Program-made: the position numbers and the translations under genes
The notes under the pieces: generated by a model
What the model saw: the letters and a program-made list of their open reading frames with translations, nothing else
Told to the model about the DNA's origin: nothing
Databases searched by the model: none
Source: an uncultured Lachnospiraceae bacterium
GTDB lineage: Bacteria; Bacillota; Clostridia; Lachnospirales; Lachnospiraceae
Reading direction: 5' to 3'
Length of the DNA stretch: 25,367 nucleotides
NCBI GenBank assembly: GCA_910578825.1
Contig: CAJTSB010000036.1
Coordinates: 1 to 25,367 of the forward strand
Shown: one piece after another, positions 14,339 to 23,536 of the stretch
Layout: each line of letters starts with the position of its first letter
Position numbering within the stretch: the stretch's first letter is position 1

Positions 14339-15613
14339 ATGAACACAAAATCTTTAAAAGAAACATTAATTTCCAGTGATTTTCAGGAGCGTCTGAAAGA
14401 AATTTATGTTGATACCGGGGTCATTACATATCAGACGGAGCGCTATCAGAGGGCAGTTGACAAATATGCAGAGCTGTATGGCGAACAGGATGTGGAGATA
14501 TATAGTGCGCCGGGCAGGAGCGAGGTAGGCGGGAATCATACCGACCATCAGCATGGAGAAGTATTGGCGGCGTCCATCAATCTCGATGCGATTGCAGTCG
14601 CAAGTAAATCTGAGGAAAATGTAATCCGGCTGTTATCGGATGGTTATCCTATGATTACCGTGGACCTGAGTGATCTGGAGGCGAGAAAGAGCGAGGAGGG
14701 AACTTCCGCGGGGCTGATTCGCGGCATGGTGTACGGACTTAAGAAAAACGGCCACAAAGTGGGCGGATTTCAGGCGTTTGTCACCAGCGACGTGTTAAAC
14801 GGCGCCGGAATGTCCAGTTCCGCAGCTTTTGAGGTGCTGGTGGGAACGATTCTTTCCGGACTGTACAATGATATGAAAATCAATGCCGTGGAAATTGCAC
14901 AGGTTGCGCAATATTCGGAAAACGTATATTTTGGAAAACCATGCGGTTTGATGGATCAGATGGCGTGCTCAGTAGGAGGTCTGATACATATTGATTTTGC
15001 GGACCCGAAGAATCCGGTGGTAGAGAAGGTGGACGTTGATTTCGGCGCATATCATCACAGTCTCTGCATCACAGACACTAAGGGTTCCCATGCGGATTTG
15101 ACAGACGAGTATGCTGCGATTCCGCAGGAAATGAAAAAAGTAGCCGGATTTTTTGGCAAAGAGTTTTTGCGGGAAGTGCAACCGGAAGAATTCTATAAAA
15201 ATATTGCCAAAATCCGTCAGAAATGCGGCGACCGGCCGGTTCTTCGCGCACTTCATTTCTTTGAGGAAGAGAAACGCGTGGAATGGGAAGTGGCAGCTCT
15301 GCGCGATGGGAATTTCCAGGGATTTCTGGAGAATGTAAAAGAGTCCGGCAATTCCTCATTTAAATATCTGCAAAATATTTACAGTAACAAAGACGTACAG
15401 AACCAGAGTGTTTCTATGGGTCTTGCAGTCAGCGACAGTATTTTGGCAGGGCATGGCGTAAGCCGTGTGCATGGAGGCGGATTTGCCGGCACAATTCAGG
15501 CATTTGTCGCAGATGACTTTGTGGAGACATATCGTGATATGCTGGACAGCGTATATGGAAAAGGTTCCTGTCATGTATTGAAAGTGAGACCTTTTGGCGG
15601 GATAAAATTATGA
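14339..15613 (+). CDS. galK: Galactokinase (GHMP kinase), variant signature
   Basis: A 424-residue GHMP-fold sugar kinase that phosphorylates galactose at C1 with ATP, the first committed Leloir step. The N-terminal signature is PGRSEVGGNHTDHQHG (residues 58-73) instead of the usual GRVNLIGEHTDY, so the canonical Glu is Asn66 and the Tyr is His70, while HTD with Asp69 is kept. The ATP-binding GAGMSSSA is at 155-162, and the C-terminal GGGFAGTIQAFV motif is present. AAGGCGGGG ends 8 bases before ATG. The gene is followed 23 bases later by galT and lies behind an operator-controlled promoter. The context makes galactokinase by far the best call, although the variant signature leaves some doubt about substrate. 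Confidence 0.9.
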   Translation: MNTKSLKETLISSDFQERLKEIYVDTGVITYQTERYQRAVDKYAELYGEQDVEIYSAPGRSEVGGNHTDHQHGEVLAASINLDAIAVASKSEENVIRLLSDGYPMITVDLSDLEARKSEEGTSAGLIRGMVYGLKKNGHKVGGFQAFVTSDVLNGAGMSSSAAFEVLVGTILSGLYNDMKINAVEIAQVAQYSENVYFGKPCGLMDQMACSVGGLIHIDFADPKNPVVEKVDVDFGAYHHSLCITDTKGSHADLTDEYAAIPQEMKKVAGFFGKEFLREVQPEEFYKNIAKIRQKCGDRPVLRALHFFEEEKRVEWEVAALRDGNFQGFLENVKESGNSSFKYLQNIYSNKDVQNQSVSMGLAVSDSILAGHGVSRVHGGGFAGTIQAFVADDFVETYRDMLDSVYGKGSCHVLKVRPFGGIKL

Positions 15614-15636
15614 ATGTGACCTAAGGAGGATTTGAC

Positions 15637-17136
15637 ATGATAAACGAGGCAGTCAAAAAGTTGGTATGCTATGGGTTGGAGAATGGACTGATTACACAGG
15701 ATGATGTAATCTTCACCACAAATCAGCTGTTGGAGACTTTGCAGATAGAGGAATATGAGGAGCCGGGGGCAACTTACCAGAACGTTGCGCTTGAGCCGGT
15801 ATTGAAAGAATTGTTGGACTATGCATATGAGAATGGCGTGTTAGAGGAAAACGGCGTTGTCTACCGTGATCTTTTTGATACAAAACTGATGGCGAAACTG
15901 ATGCCGCGTCCCGGTGAAGTGATTGCTAAATTCTGGAAAATATATGAGGAAGATGGCGCCAAAGCGGCAACGGATTATTACTACAAACTGAGTCAGGACA
16001 GCGATTATATCCGCCGTTACCGGATTGCCAAGGATGTCAGATGGAAATCACAGACGCCTTATGGGGAGATGGATATCACGATTAATCTCTCCAAGCCGGA
16101 GAAAGACCCCAAGGCGATTGCAGCGGCCAAAAATGCCAAACAGAGCGGTTATCCGAAATGTCTGCTCTGTGTGGAAAACGAAGGATATGCGGGGCGTATC
16201 AACCATCCGGCAAGGCAGAACCACCGGATTATTCCGGTGACGATTCAGGACAGCCGCTGGGGATTCCAGTATTCTCCGTATGTATACTACAATGAGCATT
16301 GTATTGTGTTTAATTCCAAACATATTCCAATGAAGATTGAGCATGATACGTTCTGCAAGCTGTTTGATTTTGTCAAGCAGTTTCCGCATTATATTGTGGG
16401 CTCCAATGCGGATCTCCCGATTGTGGGCGGCTCCATTTTGAGCCATGACCATTTCCAGGGCGGAAGTTATGAATTTGCCATGGCAAAGGCTCCGGTTGAG
16501 CGCACGTTTACCGTGCCGGGCTTTGAGGACGTTAAAGCGGGCGTTGTAAAATGGCCGATGTCTGTGATTCGTATTTCTTCTGCGGACAGCGACAGGCTGA
16601 TTGCGCTCGCAGACAAAATTCTTGTATCCTGGCGCGGATATACGGATGAAGACGCTTTTATCTATGCCGAGACAGATGGGGAGCCGCACAACACGATTAC
16701 GCCGATTGCCAGAAAACGCGGCGAAGACTTTGAACTTGATCTGGTATTGCGCAACAATATTACGACAGACGAGCATCCGCTGGGCGTCTATCATCCCCAT
16801 GCAGAACTTCACCACATCAAGAAGGAAAATATTGGTTTAATTGAGGTTATGGGTCTGGCGGTGCTTCCGGCGCGTCTGAAACAGGAGATGGAAACGCTTG
16901 CCGACGCCATCGTAAGCGGAAAGGATATCCGTGCCGATGAAAGTATCGGGAAACATGCGGACTGGGTGGAGGAATTTATGCCCAAATATGAGAGCGTGAC
17001 CCAAAAGAATGTCATGGACGTTCTGCAAAATGAGATTGCGCAGGTGTTCAGCAAGGTATTGGAACATGCCGGCGTATACAAGCGCGATGAAAAAGGACAG
17101 AAAGCATTTGATAAATTTATTGCATCTGTAAAATAA
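15637..17136 (+). CDS. galT: UDP-glucose:hexose-1-phosphate uridylyltransferase, class II
   Basis: A 499-residue enzyme that swaps the uridylyl group between UDP-glucose and galactose-1-phosphate. The sequence belongs to the Firmicutes class II family, which is longer than the ~350-residue E. coli type. Family-typical parts are CLLC (175-178), GYAGRINHPARQNHR, and the active-site-like SHDHFQGG (269-276), where His270 and His272 are candidates for the nucleophile by analogy with HPHGQ of class I; HPHAELHHIKKENIGLIEVMGLA lies near the C-terminus. A strong AAGGAGGA precedes the ATG by about 7 bases. It is cotranscribed with galK and ends in a strong terminator. No galE is seen in the window. Confidence 0.95.
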   Translation: MINEAVKKLVCYGLENGLITQDDVIFTTNQLLETLQIEEYEEPGATYQNVALEPVLKELLDYAYENGVLEENGVVYRDLFDTKLMAKLMPRPGEVIAKFWKIYEEDGAKAATDYYYKLSQDSDYIRRYRIAKDVRWKSQTPYGEMDITINLSKPEKDPKAIAAAKNAKQSGYPKCLLCVENEGYAGRINHPARQNHRIIPVTIQDSRWGFQYSPYVYYNEHCIVFNSKHIPMKIEHDTFCKLFDFVKQFPHYIVGSNADLPIVGGSILSHDHFQGGSYEFAMAKAPVERTFTVPGFEDVKAGVVKWPMSVIRISSADSDRLIALADKILVSWRGYTDEDAFIYAETDGEPHNTITPIARKRGEDFELDLVLRNNITTDEHPLGVYHPHAELHHIKKENIGLIEVMGLAVLPARLKQEMETLADAIVSGKDIRADESIGKHADWVEEFMPKYESVTQKNVMDVLQNEIAQVFSKVLEHAGVYKRDEKGQKAFDKFIASVK

Positions 17137-17147
17137 AGTATGATAAA

Positions 17148-17192
17148 ATGCCTGAGATGAGAAATGATAATCTTATCTCAGGCATATTTTAT
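17148..17192 (+). terminator. Intrinsic terminator of galK-galT
   Basis: ATGCCTGAGAT (17148-17158) pairs perfectly with ATCTCAGGCAT (17175-17185); the inner bases can extend the stem. ATTTTATTC follows. It lies 12 bases after the galT stop codon. Confidence 0.82.
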
Positions 17193-17218
17193 TCTATTAT
17201 GTTTCAAAGGAGGCACGT

Positions 17219-18490
17219 ATGGCAGAATCGTTCAAAATAGAAGAAACAGAAGAAAAGGTAATCCTTGTAGGCGTTAGCTTACGTGAGGGAGATGACACAG
17301 AAGATTCCATGATAGAGCTGGGGGAACTCGTGCAGACGGCGGGCGCGGAAGTCGTCGGACAGACCGTGCAGAGCAGGGAAAATATTCATCCGGGAACGTA
17401 TGTAGGAAGCGGAAAGCTGGAGGAAATACGGGAAATGGTATGGGAGCTTGCGGCAACCGGGATTGTCTGTGACGATGAGCTCTCACCCGCCCAGCTTCGG
17501 AATATGGAGGAAGCGCTGGGCTGTAAGGTAATGGATCGTACGCTGGTAATTCTCGATATTTTTGCGGCAAGGGCGTCCACCAGCGAAGGAAAAATTCAGG
17601 TGGAACTGGCGCAGCTGCGCTATCGTTTGAGCCGACTGACCGGACTTGGCACCTCGCTGTCACGTCTTGGCGGCGGAATTGGAACGAGAGGACCCGGGGA
17701 AAAGAAACTGGAGATGGACCGCCGTCTGATTAAGACGCGTATCTCACAGCTCAAACGGGAGCTGGAGGAAGTGCGCAGGCACCGTGAGGTTACCAGAGGG
17801 CAGCGCAGCCGTACCCATACGAAGGTAGCGGCAATCGTGGGTTATACAAACGCCGGGAAATCCACGCTCTTAAACCGTCTCACAGATGCAGGAGTTCTCG
17901 AGGAAGATAAGCTGTTTGCGACCCTGGATCCCACGACGCGCAATCTCAAACTGGACAGCGGACAGGAAATTCTGCTTACAGATACGGTAGGATTTATCCG
18001 CAAGCTGCCGCATCATTTAATTGAGGCATTCCGCAGTACCCTGGAGGAGGCGAAATACGCTGATTTCATCATTCATGTGGTAGACGCCTCCAATCCGCAG
18101 CGCGAGAAACAGATGCATATCGTTTATGAAACCTTACAGAATCTGGGCGTTACCGGGAAAAAGGTTATTACGCTGTTTAACAAGCAGGACAAGCTGGAAG
18201 AAGAGGAAAATATCAAGGATTTTAAGGCGGATATCACGCTGAAAATTTCAGCTGCACGTGGGGAGGGACTGGAAACGGTAAAGGAAACACTGGAGGAAAT
18301 TCTGCGCGAAGATAAACAGCTGTTGGAGGAGGTTTTTCCCTACGATATGGCAGGAAATATTGCCACTATCCGTAAATATGGGGAATTGCTGGAGGAGGAG
18401 TACCGCGAGAATGGGATTTATGTGCGGGCATTTGTGCCGATAGAGGTGTATCGGAAACTTATGGCTGCCGTGAAGGTAACTCAGAGTTGA
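17219..18490 (+). CDS. hflX: Ribosome-associated GTPase HflX
   Basis: A 423-residue GTPase of the Obg-HflX family that binds the 50S subunit and splits or rescues stalled ribosomes. The N-terminal HflX domain runs to about residue 200, with the family motif LSRLGGGIGTRGPGEKKLE just before the G domain. G motifs are GYTNAGKST (208-216), DPTTR, DTVGF (255-259) and NKQD (321-324). AAAGGAGG precedes ATG by about 5 bases. The start lies only 34 bases after the galT terminator hairpin and no promoter is seen between, so expression may come from read-through or a promoter inside galT. A 25-bp inverted repeat ends the unit. Confidence 0.95.
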   Translation: MAESFKIEETEEKVILVGVSLREGDDTEDSMIELGELVQTAGAEVVGQTVQSRENIHPGTYVGSGKLEEIREMVWELAATGIVCDDELSPAQLRNMEEALGCKVMDRTLVILDIFAARASTSEGKIQVELAQLRYRLSRLTGLGTSLSRLGGGIGTRGPGEKKLEMDRRLIKTRISQLKRELEEVRRHREVTRGQRSRTHTKVAAIVGYTNAGKSTLLNRLTDAGVLEEDKLFATLDPTTRNLKLDSGQEILLTDTVGFIRKLPHHLIEAFRSTLEEAKYADFIIHVVDASNPQREKQMHIVYETLQNLGVTGKKVITLFNKQDKLEEEENIKDFKADITLKISAARGEGLETVKETLEEILREDKQLLEEVFPYDMAGNIATIRKYGELLEEEYRENGIYVRAFVPIEVYRKLMAAVKVTQS

Positions 18491-18510
18491 TCGTCCATAA
18501 TGTCAAATAG

Positions 18511-18562
18511 AAAAAGAAATGGAGTGCCAAAAAGTGTACTTTTTGGCACTCCATTTCTTTTT
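18511..18562. terminator. Perfect 25-bp inverted repeat, bidirectional terminator
   Basis: Bases 18511-18535 and 18538-18562 are exact reverse complements around a 2-base centre. The core is GGAGTGCCAAAAAGT, flanked by A-rich and T-rich ends, so each strand ends in a U-tract. It lies 20 bases after the hflX stop codon. The rest of the 306-base gap to 18797 is AT-rich, with one more hairpin and no ORF. Confidence 0.82.
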
Positions 18563-18678
18563 CATATTTTATCAGATTATACGGGTTTTGGCAAGAAAAT
18601 CAAGATTTTTCTGGTATTTTTTACTATTTAAGTGGAAAACTTTTGGCTCTCTTTTTTGATTTTGTTGGAAAAGGGGAA

Positions 18679-18711
18679 ATGCCAAAAAGTACACTTTTTG
18701 AAAATAGGCAT
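18679..18711. repeat. Second, degenerate copy of the hflX terminator core
   Basis: TGCCAAAAAGT (18680-18690) repeats the core of the inverted repeat at 18525. AAAAAGT (18684-18690) pairs with ACTTTTT (18693-18699), and ATGCC (18679-18683) can pair with GGCAT (18707-18711). It may be a decayed duplicate terminator. Confidence 0.4.
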
Positions 18712-18796
18712 GGAAAGGGGGCTTAAAGAACATTGGACATAGGATCCCGATTTAAGGGAGAATGAATAATAAGAAAAATGGTGAAAGGAGATTATT

Positions 18797-19963
18797 ATGA
18801 AGTATGTAAAAAGAAGGATAGCAGTATTCTTGTGTATGGTGTTGGTATTTGTAACAGTGTTTGTAGGGGCTCCGATGGAGGAAGTGCAGGCAGACGTTGG
18901 GGATATTGTGTGGGCGTATAACAGTGATAATTGGTATAATTCTGACCATAATGTTTTTGACTCAAAAAATAGGCACACTTATGAGGTAGAACTTGGGGAA
19001 AAAAATTTTTATGTTGGAGATTACATTTTGAAAATAAAAAAACGTGATTTTACAGACCGTCTGACCTATCACAGCGGCGTTACTTACCGCAGTGACAAGC
19101 CATCCGTCGCGAAAGTAAATGCCAAAACCGGGAAAGTGACAACCAAGGCGCTTGGCAGTGCAAAAATTTCTGTGAGTTACCAGGGAAAGACGGCAACATG
19201 TACGATAAAAGTGGTGCCTGCCTCATCATTAGCGTCCTATAGACCCTTTTCATATATAGAGATGCAGACGGGTGCAAAAAAGATGCTTAAATTCCACGGA
19301 AGTAAAGTCACCTCGAAAAATCGTTATGCTATATTGAAGGAGACAAGCCGTTATATTGAGGCGTTCCGATGGGCGACTTATGTAGGGATGAAATATAGTA
19401 GTGAGTATTGTTCAGGAGAGAATGAGTCTTATACCATGTATACAATGCATGTGTATTCCCCGACGATAATCCATGCGCTTTCGTTATATCAGGAATTACG
19501 CCAATATGCAAATAAACGCAACCCATTTTCAACGGAGAGCAGTAAGACATTGAAAGTGAAGAATATTTCTGGAAAAGGAAAAAATGTTTCGGTAACGTTT
19601 ACGAAATCCGTAAATACAGAACAGATGTTTGGAGCGTAGTATGCGCTTATGACGAAAAAACCATCCAATAAAAAGGCTTTGAAATTTCCGGTGTATATGT
19701 TGGATTTAAAGAAAGGAAAGTTCCAGAAAGCGGATGCAGTCATAAAAAAAGGAAGTAAAAAAATGACCATTACAATGAAAAATGGAAAGTTGAAGAAAGG
19801 AAGGACATATCTTCTCACGTTTTATAATACAAACCTGAAATATTACGAAGATATCCTAAAAGCTCCATATACAATCAAAAAATTCAATTTTCTTTATAGA
19901 ATGTATGGAAATGATAATAACGCATGGCTTTCTGAGTGTAAGCACAGCTTTAAAGCGAAGTAG
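18797..19963 (+). pseudogene. Exported Big2-domain protein split by one in-frame TAG
   Basis: The first part (18797-19639) encodes 280 residues: a signal peptide with likely cleavage at VQA-D (after Ala32), a bacterial Ig-like (Big2) domain at about 65-140 (VTYRSDKPSVAKVNAKTGKVTTKALGSAKISV in outline), then an uncharacterised region. TAG at 19637-19639 stops it. The same frame then stays open to 19963 for 107 further codons (YALMTKKPSNKKALKFPVYM and on), with a composition like the part before the stop and no Shine-Dalgarno at the internal ATG 19649. One original gene of about 388 codons is therefore likely, broken by a nonsense change or a base-call error. AAAGGAG precedes ATG 18797. The truncated product may still be secreted. 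Function unknown; a surface adhesin-like role is a guess. Confidence 0.75.
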
Positions 19964-19990
19964 GATTCGTGTGGGAAAAGGAGAATCTTT

Positions 19991-21817
19991 ATGCACGGCG
20001 GAGGGTGTCAAGATAATAAGAGAACGCATTTTAATGATTTGCTTTTGCCAGTTGTGCTGACGCTTTGCGTCATGCCTTTTGTCATCTATTTTGTAGAGTA
20101 CGATTATGGATACAGTGGGTATGAGTGGCATTCTGTTAATAGTGTGGCGCAGGATTTCTATACTTATTACAGGGGAATCTTCTTTTTGGCGATCGCGTGC
20201 TTTGCGGCAGTTATTCTGCTGTTTCGATGGAAATTGTATCGGGAGAGAATGAAGAGAAACAGGTTGTTTCTCTTTTTTCTCCTGTATGCTCTATTTGCCC
20301 TGCTCTCGGCGGCCTTTTCGGGAAATCCCAAGGTGGCATGGTCTGGGGGGTTTGTGGATTTTGAAGGAGCGTTTGTATTGTGTGGGTATTGCTTGATAGG
20401 ATATTATGCCTATCAGATAATGGAAAGGGAACAGGATTACAAGAGTATTGTCCGGGCAGTTTTTGTGATGTTCGTGCCAATGAGCGTTATCGGCTGGCTG
20501 CAGGTATTTCGCCATGATTTGTTAAATTATGAATGGCTGCAGAGACTTGTTATGCCAGATAAGCTATATGCTGTTTATGGGGGTGAGGTGGAGGATGTCT
20601 TTACAGGAAACAATGTGTTTCTAAGTTTGTATAATCCCAATTTTGCAGCAGTTTTCCTTGTGATGTTTACGGCGTTATTTACAGTTCTATTTCTGGCTGC
20701 AGTGGGGAAGAAGGAGCGGATTGTCTGCGGCATATTTCTGCTGGACGCCCTGACGTTGTGCTGGTTCACCTATACCAGGGCGGCATTGTTCGGGCTTGCT
20801 GTGGCGTTATTTATCCTTGCAGCATACAAGGGTGGAGGAGTGCAGATAACTTTTTTGCGTCGCATTATATGGTGCGGTCTGGCTTTCGTACTCGTTCTGT
20901 TTATTGTGGATGCGGCAAACGGAGGAAAGTATCTGGGCAGGATGTTAGATAAACCGAAGGACAACAGCCTGGAAGAAATCGTGACGCATAAGGAAGGCGT
21001 GGAGGTTACGTATGCCAGAGAGACATACCTGTTTTGCCTGGAGGAAGGATATGATGGCGCTAGTACCCTTGCATTGAAAGATGGGAGGGGAAACAGCCTC
21101 CATTTGACGAAAACGAAAGATGGCGACTATCGGCTGCCTTTCTCGAAAGGGGGACGCGCTGATATTATTAGCTGGTATCAGGAAACACAGATGGTGTTAT
21201 GGATAGATGAGATGACATTTTGTTTTGTGAAACAGGACGGCAATTACTTATATTGTACGGACTGGGGCAAAAAGGTTCCGATGAAAAAGGTTCCCCATGC
21301 AGATTTCCATGGATGGGAGTACTTAGGCAGCGGGAGGATATATATCTGGTCGAGAATACTCCCTATTTTAAAAAAGTATATTATTTTGGGAAGCGGGCCA
21401 TGCACCTTTGCGGAGAGTTTTCCCCAGAATGATTATGTTGGTAAGAGCATTTATGCGGAAAATCCTGCCCGAATCATAGAGCGCGCCCACAATGATTTCC
21501 TGATGCGCTGGGTACAGACGGGACTTGTGTCGCTGCTTGCCCTGCTGGCATTTTATGGTCTGTTTTTGTGGAAGGGTTTTCGGTTTTACCGAAGGTGTAC
21601 TCTGGATAGCATGAGGCAGAAATTGGGGTTCGGGTGTTTCCTGGGGTGCGTGGGGTATTTGACCTGTTGCCTGTTCAACGATTCCACCTTGTATACGACG
21701 CCCGTGTTTTATGTATTTGTAGGGATTGCACTGGCAGGGATGGAAGAGGATAGGGGGCGTGTAAAAGCAGGGGATGGAACTATTTGGCGGAAATATGGAA
21801 GACGAGAAAGGAACTGA
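19991..21817 (+). CDS. O-antigen ligase/polymerase-like membrane protein with ectodomain insert
   Basis: A 608-residue polytopic membrane protein. Hydrophobic segments lie at about 17-36, 62-79, 91-108, 125-142, 153-171, 216-237, 243-259, 264-278, 291-307, 512-529 and 545-580. WFTYTRAALFG (258-268) and RAHNDFLMRWVQTG (498-511), with His500 and Asn501, fit the Wzy_C/WaaL family of polysaccharide polymerases and ligases acting on lipid-linked glycans outside the membrane. Between the two motifs is a hydrophilic insert of about 135 residues (about 312-448). AAGGAG lies 7 bases before ATG 19991. The stop is two bases before the next gene. It is the only intact surface gene after 18797; the acceptor glycan is unknown. 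Confidence 0.8.
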   Translation: MHGGGCQDNKRTHFNDLLLPVVLTLCVMPFVIYFVEYDYGYSGYEWHSVNSVAQDFYTYYRGIFFLAIACFAAVILLFRWKLYRERMKRNRLFLFFLLYALFALLSAAFSGNPKVAWSGGFVDFEGAFVLCGYCLIGYYAYQIMEREQDYKSIVRAVFVMFVPMSVIGWLQVFRHDLLNYEWLQRLVMPDKLYAVYGGEVEDVFTGNNVFLSLYNPNFAAVFLVMFTALFTVLFLAAVGKKERIVCGIFLLDALTLCWFTYTRAALFGLAVALFILAAYKGGGVQITFLRRIIWCGLAFVLVLFIVDAANGGKYLGRMLDKPKDNSLEEIVTHKEGVEVTYARETYLFCLEEGYDGASTLALKDGRGNSLHLTKTKDGDYRLPFSKGGRADIISWYQETQMVLWIDEMTFCFVKQDGNYLYCTDWGKKVPMKKVPHADFHGWEYLGSGRIYIWSRILPILKKYIILGSGPCTFAESFPQNDYVGKSIYAENPARIIERAHNDFLMRWVQTGLVSLLALLAFYGLFLWKGFRFYRRCTLDSMRQKLGFGCFLGCVGYLTCCLFNDSTLYTTPVFYVFVGIALAGMEEDRGRVKAGDGTIWRKYGRRERN

Positions 21818-21819
21818 GA

Positions 21820-23495
21820 ATGAATCAATGTAGGAAAATGGGGATGAGAATGGTATCGCTGCTGCTGGCAGTGGCAATGCTGTTTACAATGCAGGGAGTA
21901 TCAGTAAGGGCAGAAGAGGGGGTTGCAGGGGAAGGTGCAGAACGGAAGGTGCCGGAAAATCCGGTGCACCACTGCACGGGTAAGGACGACGGCTCGGACA
22001 CCACGGATTGGAGTTCTGTTTATTTCGGCAGCTATCCCCAGACGGAGGTTATCGAAGATGACCTTACCGAGGAAATCACCGGGGCAGCCTATGATGGGAA
22101 TGGGGATGCCTGGGTGGATGGCGCGAAGTACCGAAGAATTAGCAAGAGCGATACAAATAACCCGGATTATTTTGGATACAGTATGTATCGTTATTTTAAA
22201 TGGGAGCGCATCAAATGGCGTGTACTCTCAAACGATGGATCCACGCTGTTTGTTGCGGCAGACCGGGGCTTGGATTGCAAGGATTATAATGAAGAATACA
22301 CATCCGTCACATGGGAGAACTGTACGCTCCGGAGCTGGCTGAACAGCTCTTTCTATAGTACCGCGTTCAGCAGCGCGGAGCAGGGAGCAATTGTAAGCCA
22401 GGATGTGGTGAATGGGGATAACCCCGATTATGGCACAGAGGGCGGGAACAATACCACGGATAACGTGTACCTGCTGTCCATCGGGGAAGTGACAAATCCC
22501 GCATATGGGTTTTGTGAGACTGATAGCACTTATTCTGCAAGCCGTTGCTTGAAAGCAAGCGACTATGCCCATGCAAGGGGAACGTGGGAGGATACCAGCA
22601 GCGCTTATGCAGGCAACAGCTGGTGGTGGCTGCGCTCGCCCGGCAGCTATGCTTATAATGCCGTGGGTGTCCCTGATAACGGGTACGTCGATAGCTATGG
22701 TAGGAATGTCGATACTCACAATGACGCTGTAGTGCCAGCTTTGCATATCAATCTGTCCTCTGACCTCTGGTCTCTGGCGGATGATGGGGACAGTGGGGAA
22801 GGTGGAGACGATGGAACAGGCGGCAGTGTGACTCCAGATAATGGAAAACCAGATGATGGAAAACCGGATGACGGAAAGCCTGGTAACGGCAATTCCAATA
22901 ACGGAAACGTGACGGTGGCTAAGACCTCCATCTCCGGTTTGCAGGCAGATCCCATGGGCTTTACCGTCAGGCGTCAGCCTCAGGCTACCAGGTGCAGTAT
23001 TCCACCAACGAGAAATTTACGTCAGGAGCTAAGACGGAGACAATCAATAAACCATCTGTTACCGAGTTAAATGTCAGGAACCTGAAGGCAAATAAGAAGT
23101 ATTACGTCAGGGTGCAGGCATACAAAACCGCCAATGGCAAGACTTACTACTCGGGTTGGTCGGAAATAAAGAGCATAAAGACCCTGTCGGAAGAGGTATC
23201 CATATCAAAGCTGTCCGCAAGGAAGAAAGGCTTTTACATTAAATGGAAGAATTACAATGCCAAGGCAGCAGGCTATGAGATTGCCTATTCCACAAGCCGT
23301 AAGTTTGCCAAGAAGCAGACGAAGACGATAACGGTGAAAAAAAGAAAGACAACCTCGAAGATGATTTCCAAATTAAAAGCAAAAAAGAAGTATTATGTGA
23401 GAATCCGCACATACAGGACTGAGAAAATTAATGGCAAATCAAGAAAGGTTTATTCCGACTGGTCTAAGGTGAAGGCGGTTACTACAAGAAAATAG
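21820..23495 (+). pseudogene. Exported DUF6273-FN3 protein broken by a frameshift
   Basis: The start ATG 21820 follows AGAAAGGA by 7 bases. The first frame (to 23070) encodes a signal peptide (about 1-30), a DUF6273-like domain (about 55-315; WSSVYFGSYPQTEV, WRVLSNDG, SWLNSSFYSTAF, WWWLRSPG), and a Pro/Asp/Gly-Lys repeat linker. After GFTV near 22968 it loses sense and stops at 23068-23070. In the next frame, open to 23495, the sequence reads ASASGYQVQYSTNEKF and then two fibronectin type III-like units (KKYYVRVQAYKTANGKTYYSGWS; KKYYVRIRTYRTEKINGKSRKVYSDWS). A net loss of one base (mod 3) at about 22965-22985 explains this. No slippery heptamer is visible. The truncated product could still be secreted with an intact DUF6273 domain. 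Confidence 0.8.
22834..22908 (+). repeat. 15-bp tandem repeat in the linker
   Basis: Five units of 15 bases: CCAGATAATGGAAAA, CCAGATGATGGAAAA, CCGGATGACGGAAAG, CCTGGTAACGGCAAT and TCCAATAACGGAAAC. They encode PDNGK, PDDGK, PDDGK, PGNGN and SNNGN. Copy number could vary by slippage, which would change linker length without shifting frame. Confidence 0.85.
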
Positions 23496-23536
23496 GGCTG
23501 TTTAGATATGTATATAATTGAGAATGGAGAGAAAAA

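Noticed and set aside
19637..19639. TAG decoded as pyrrolysine
   Set aside because: Pyrrolysine use is rare and tied to methylamine enzymes in few Clostridia; nothing in this surface protein or the window supports it.
22834..22908. CRISPR-like repeat array
   Set aside because: The 15-bp units are contiguous with no spacers and stay in the coding frame, so they are a coding tandem repeat. No other array-like pattern was found.
22960..22990. Programmed ribosomal frameshift in the DUF6273-FN3 gene
   Set aside because: No X-XXY-YYZ slippery heptamer or clear downstream stem is seen, and conserved FN3 residues appear to be missing at the junction, which indicates a deletion.
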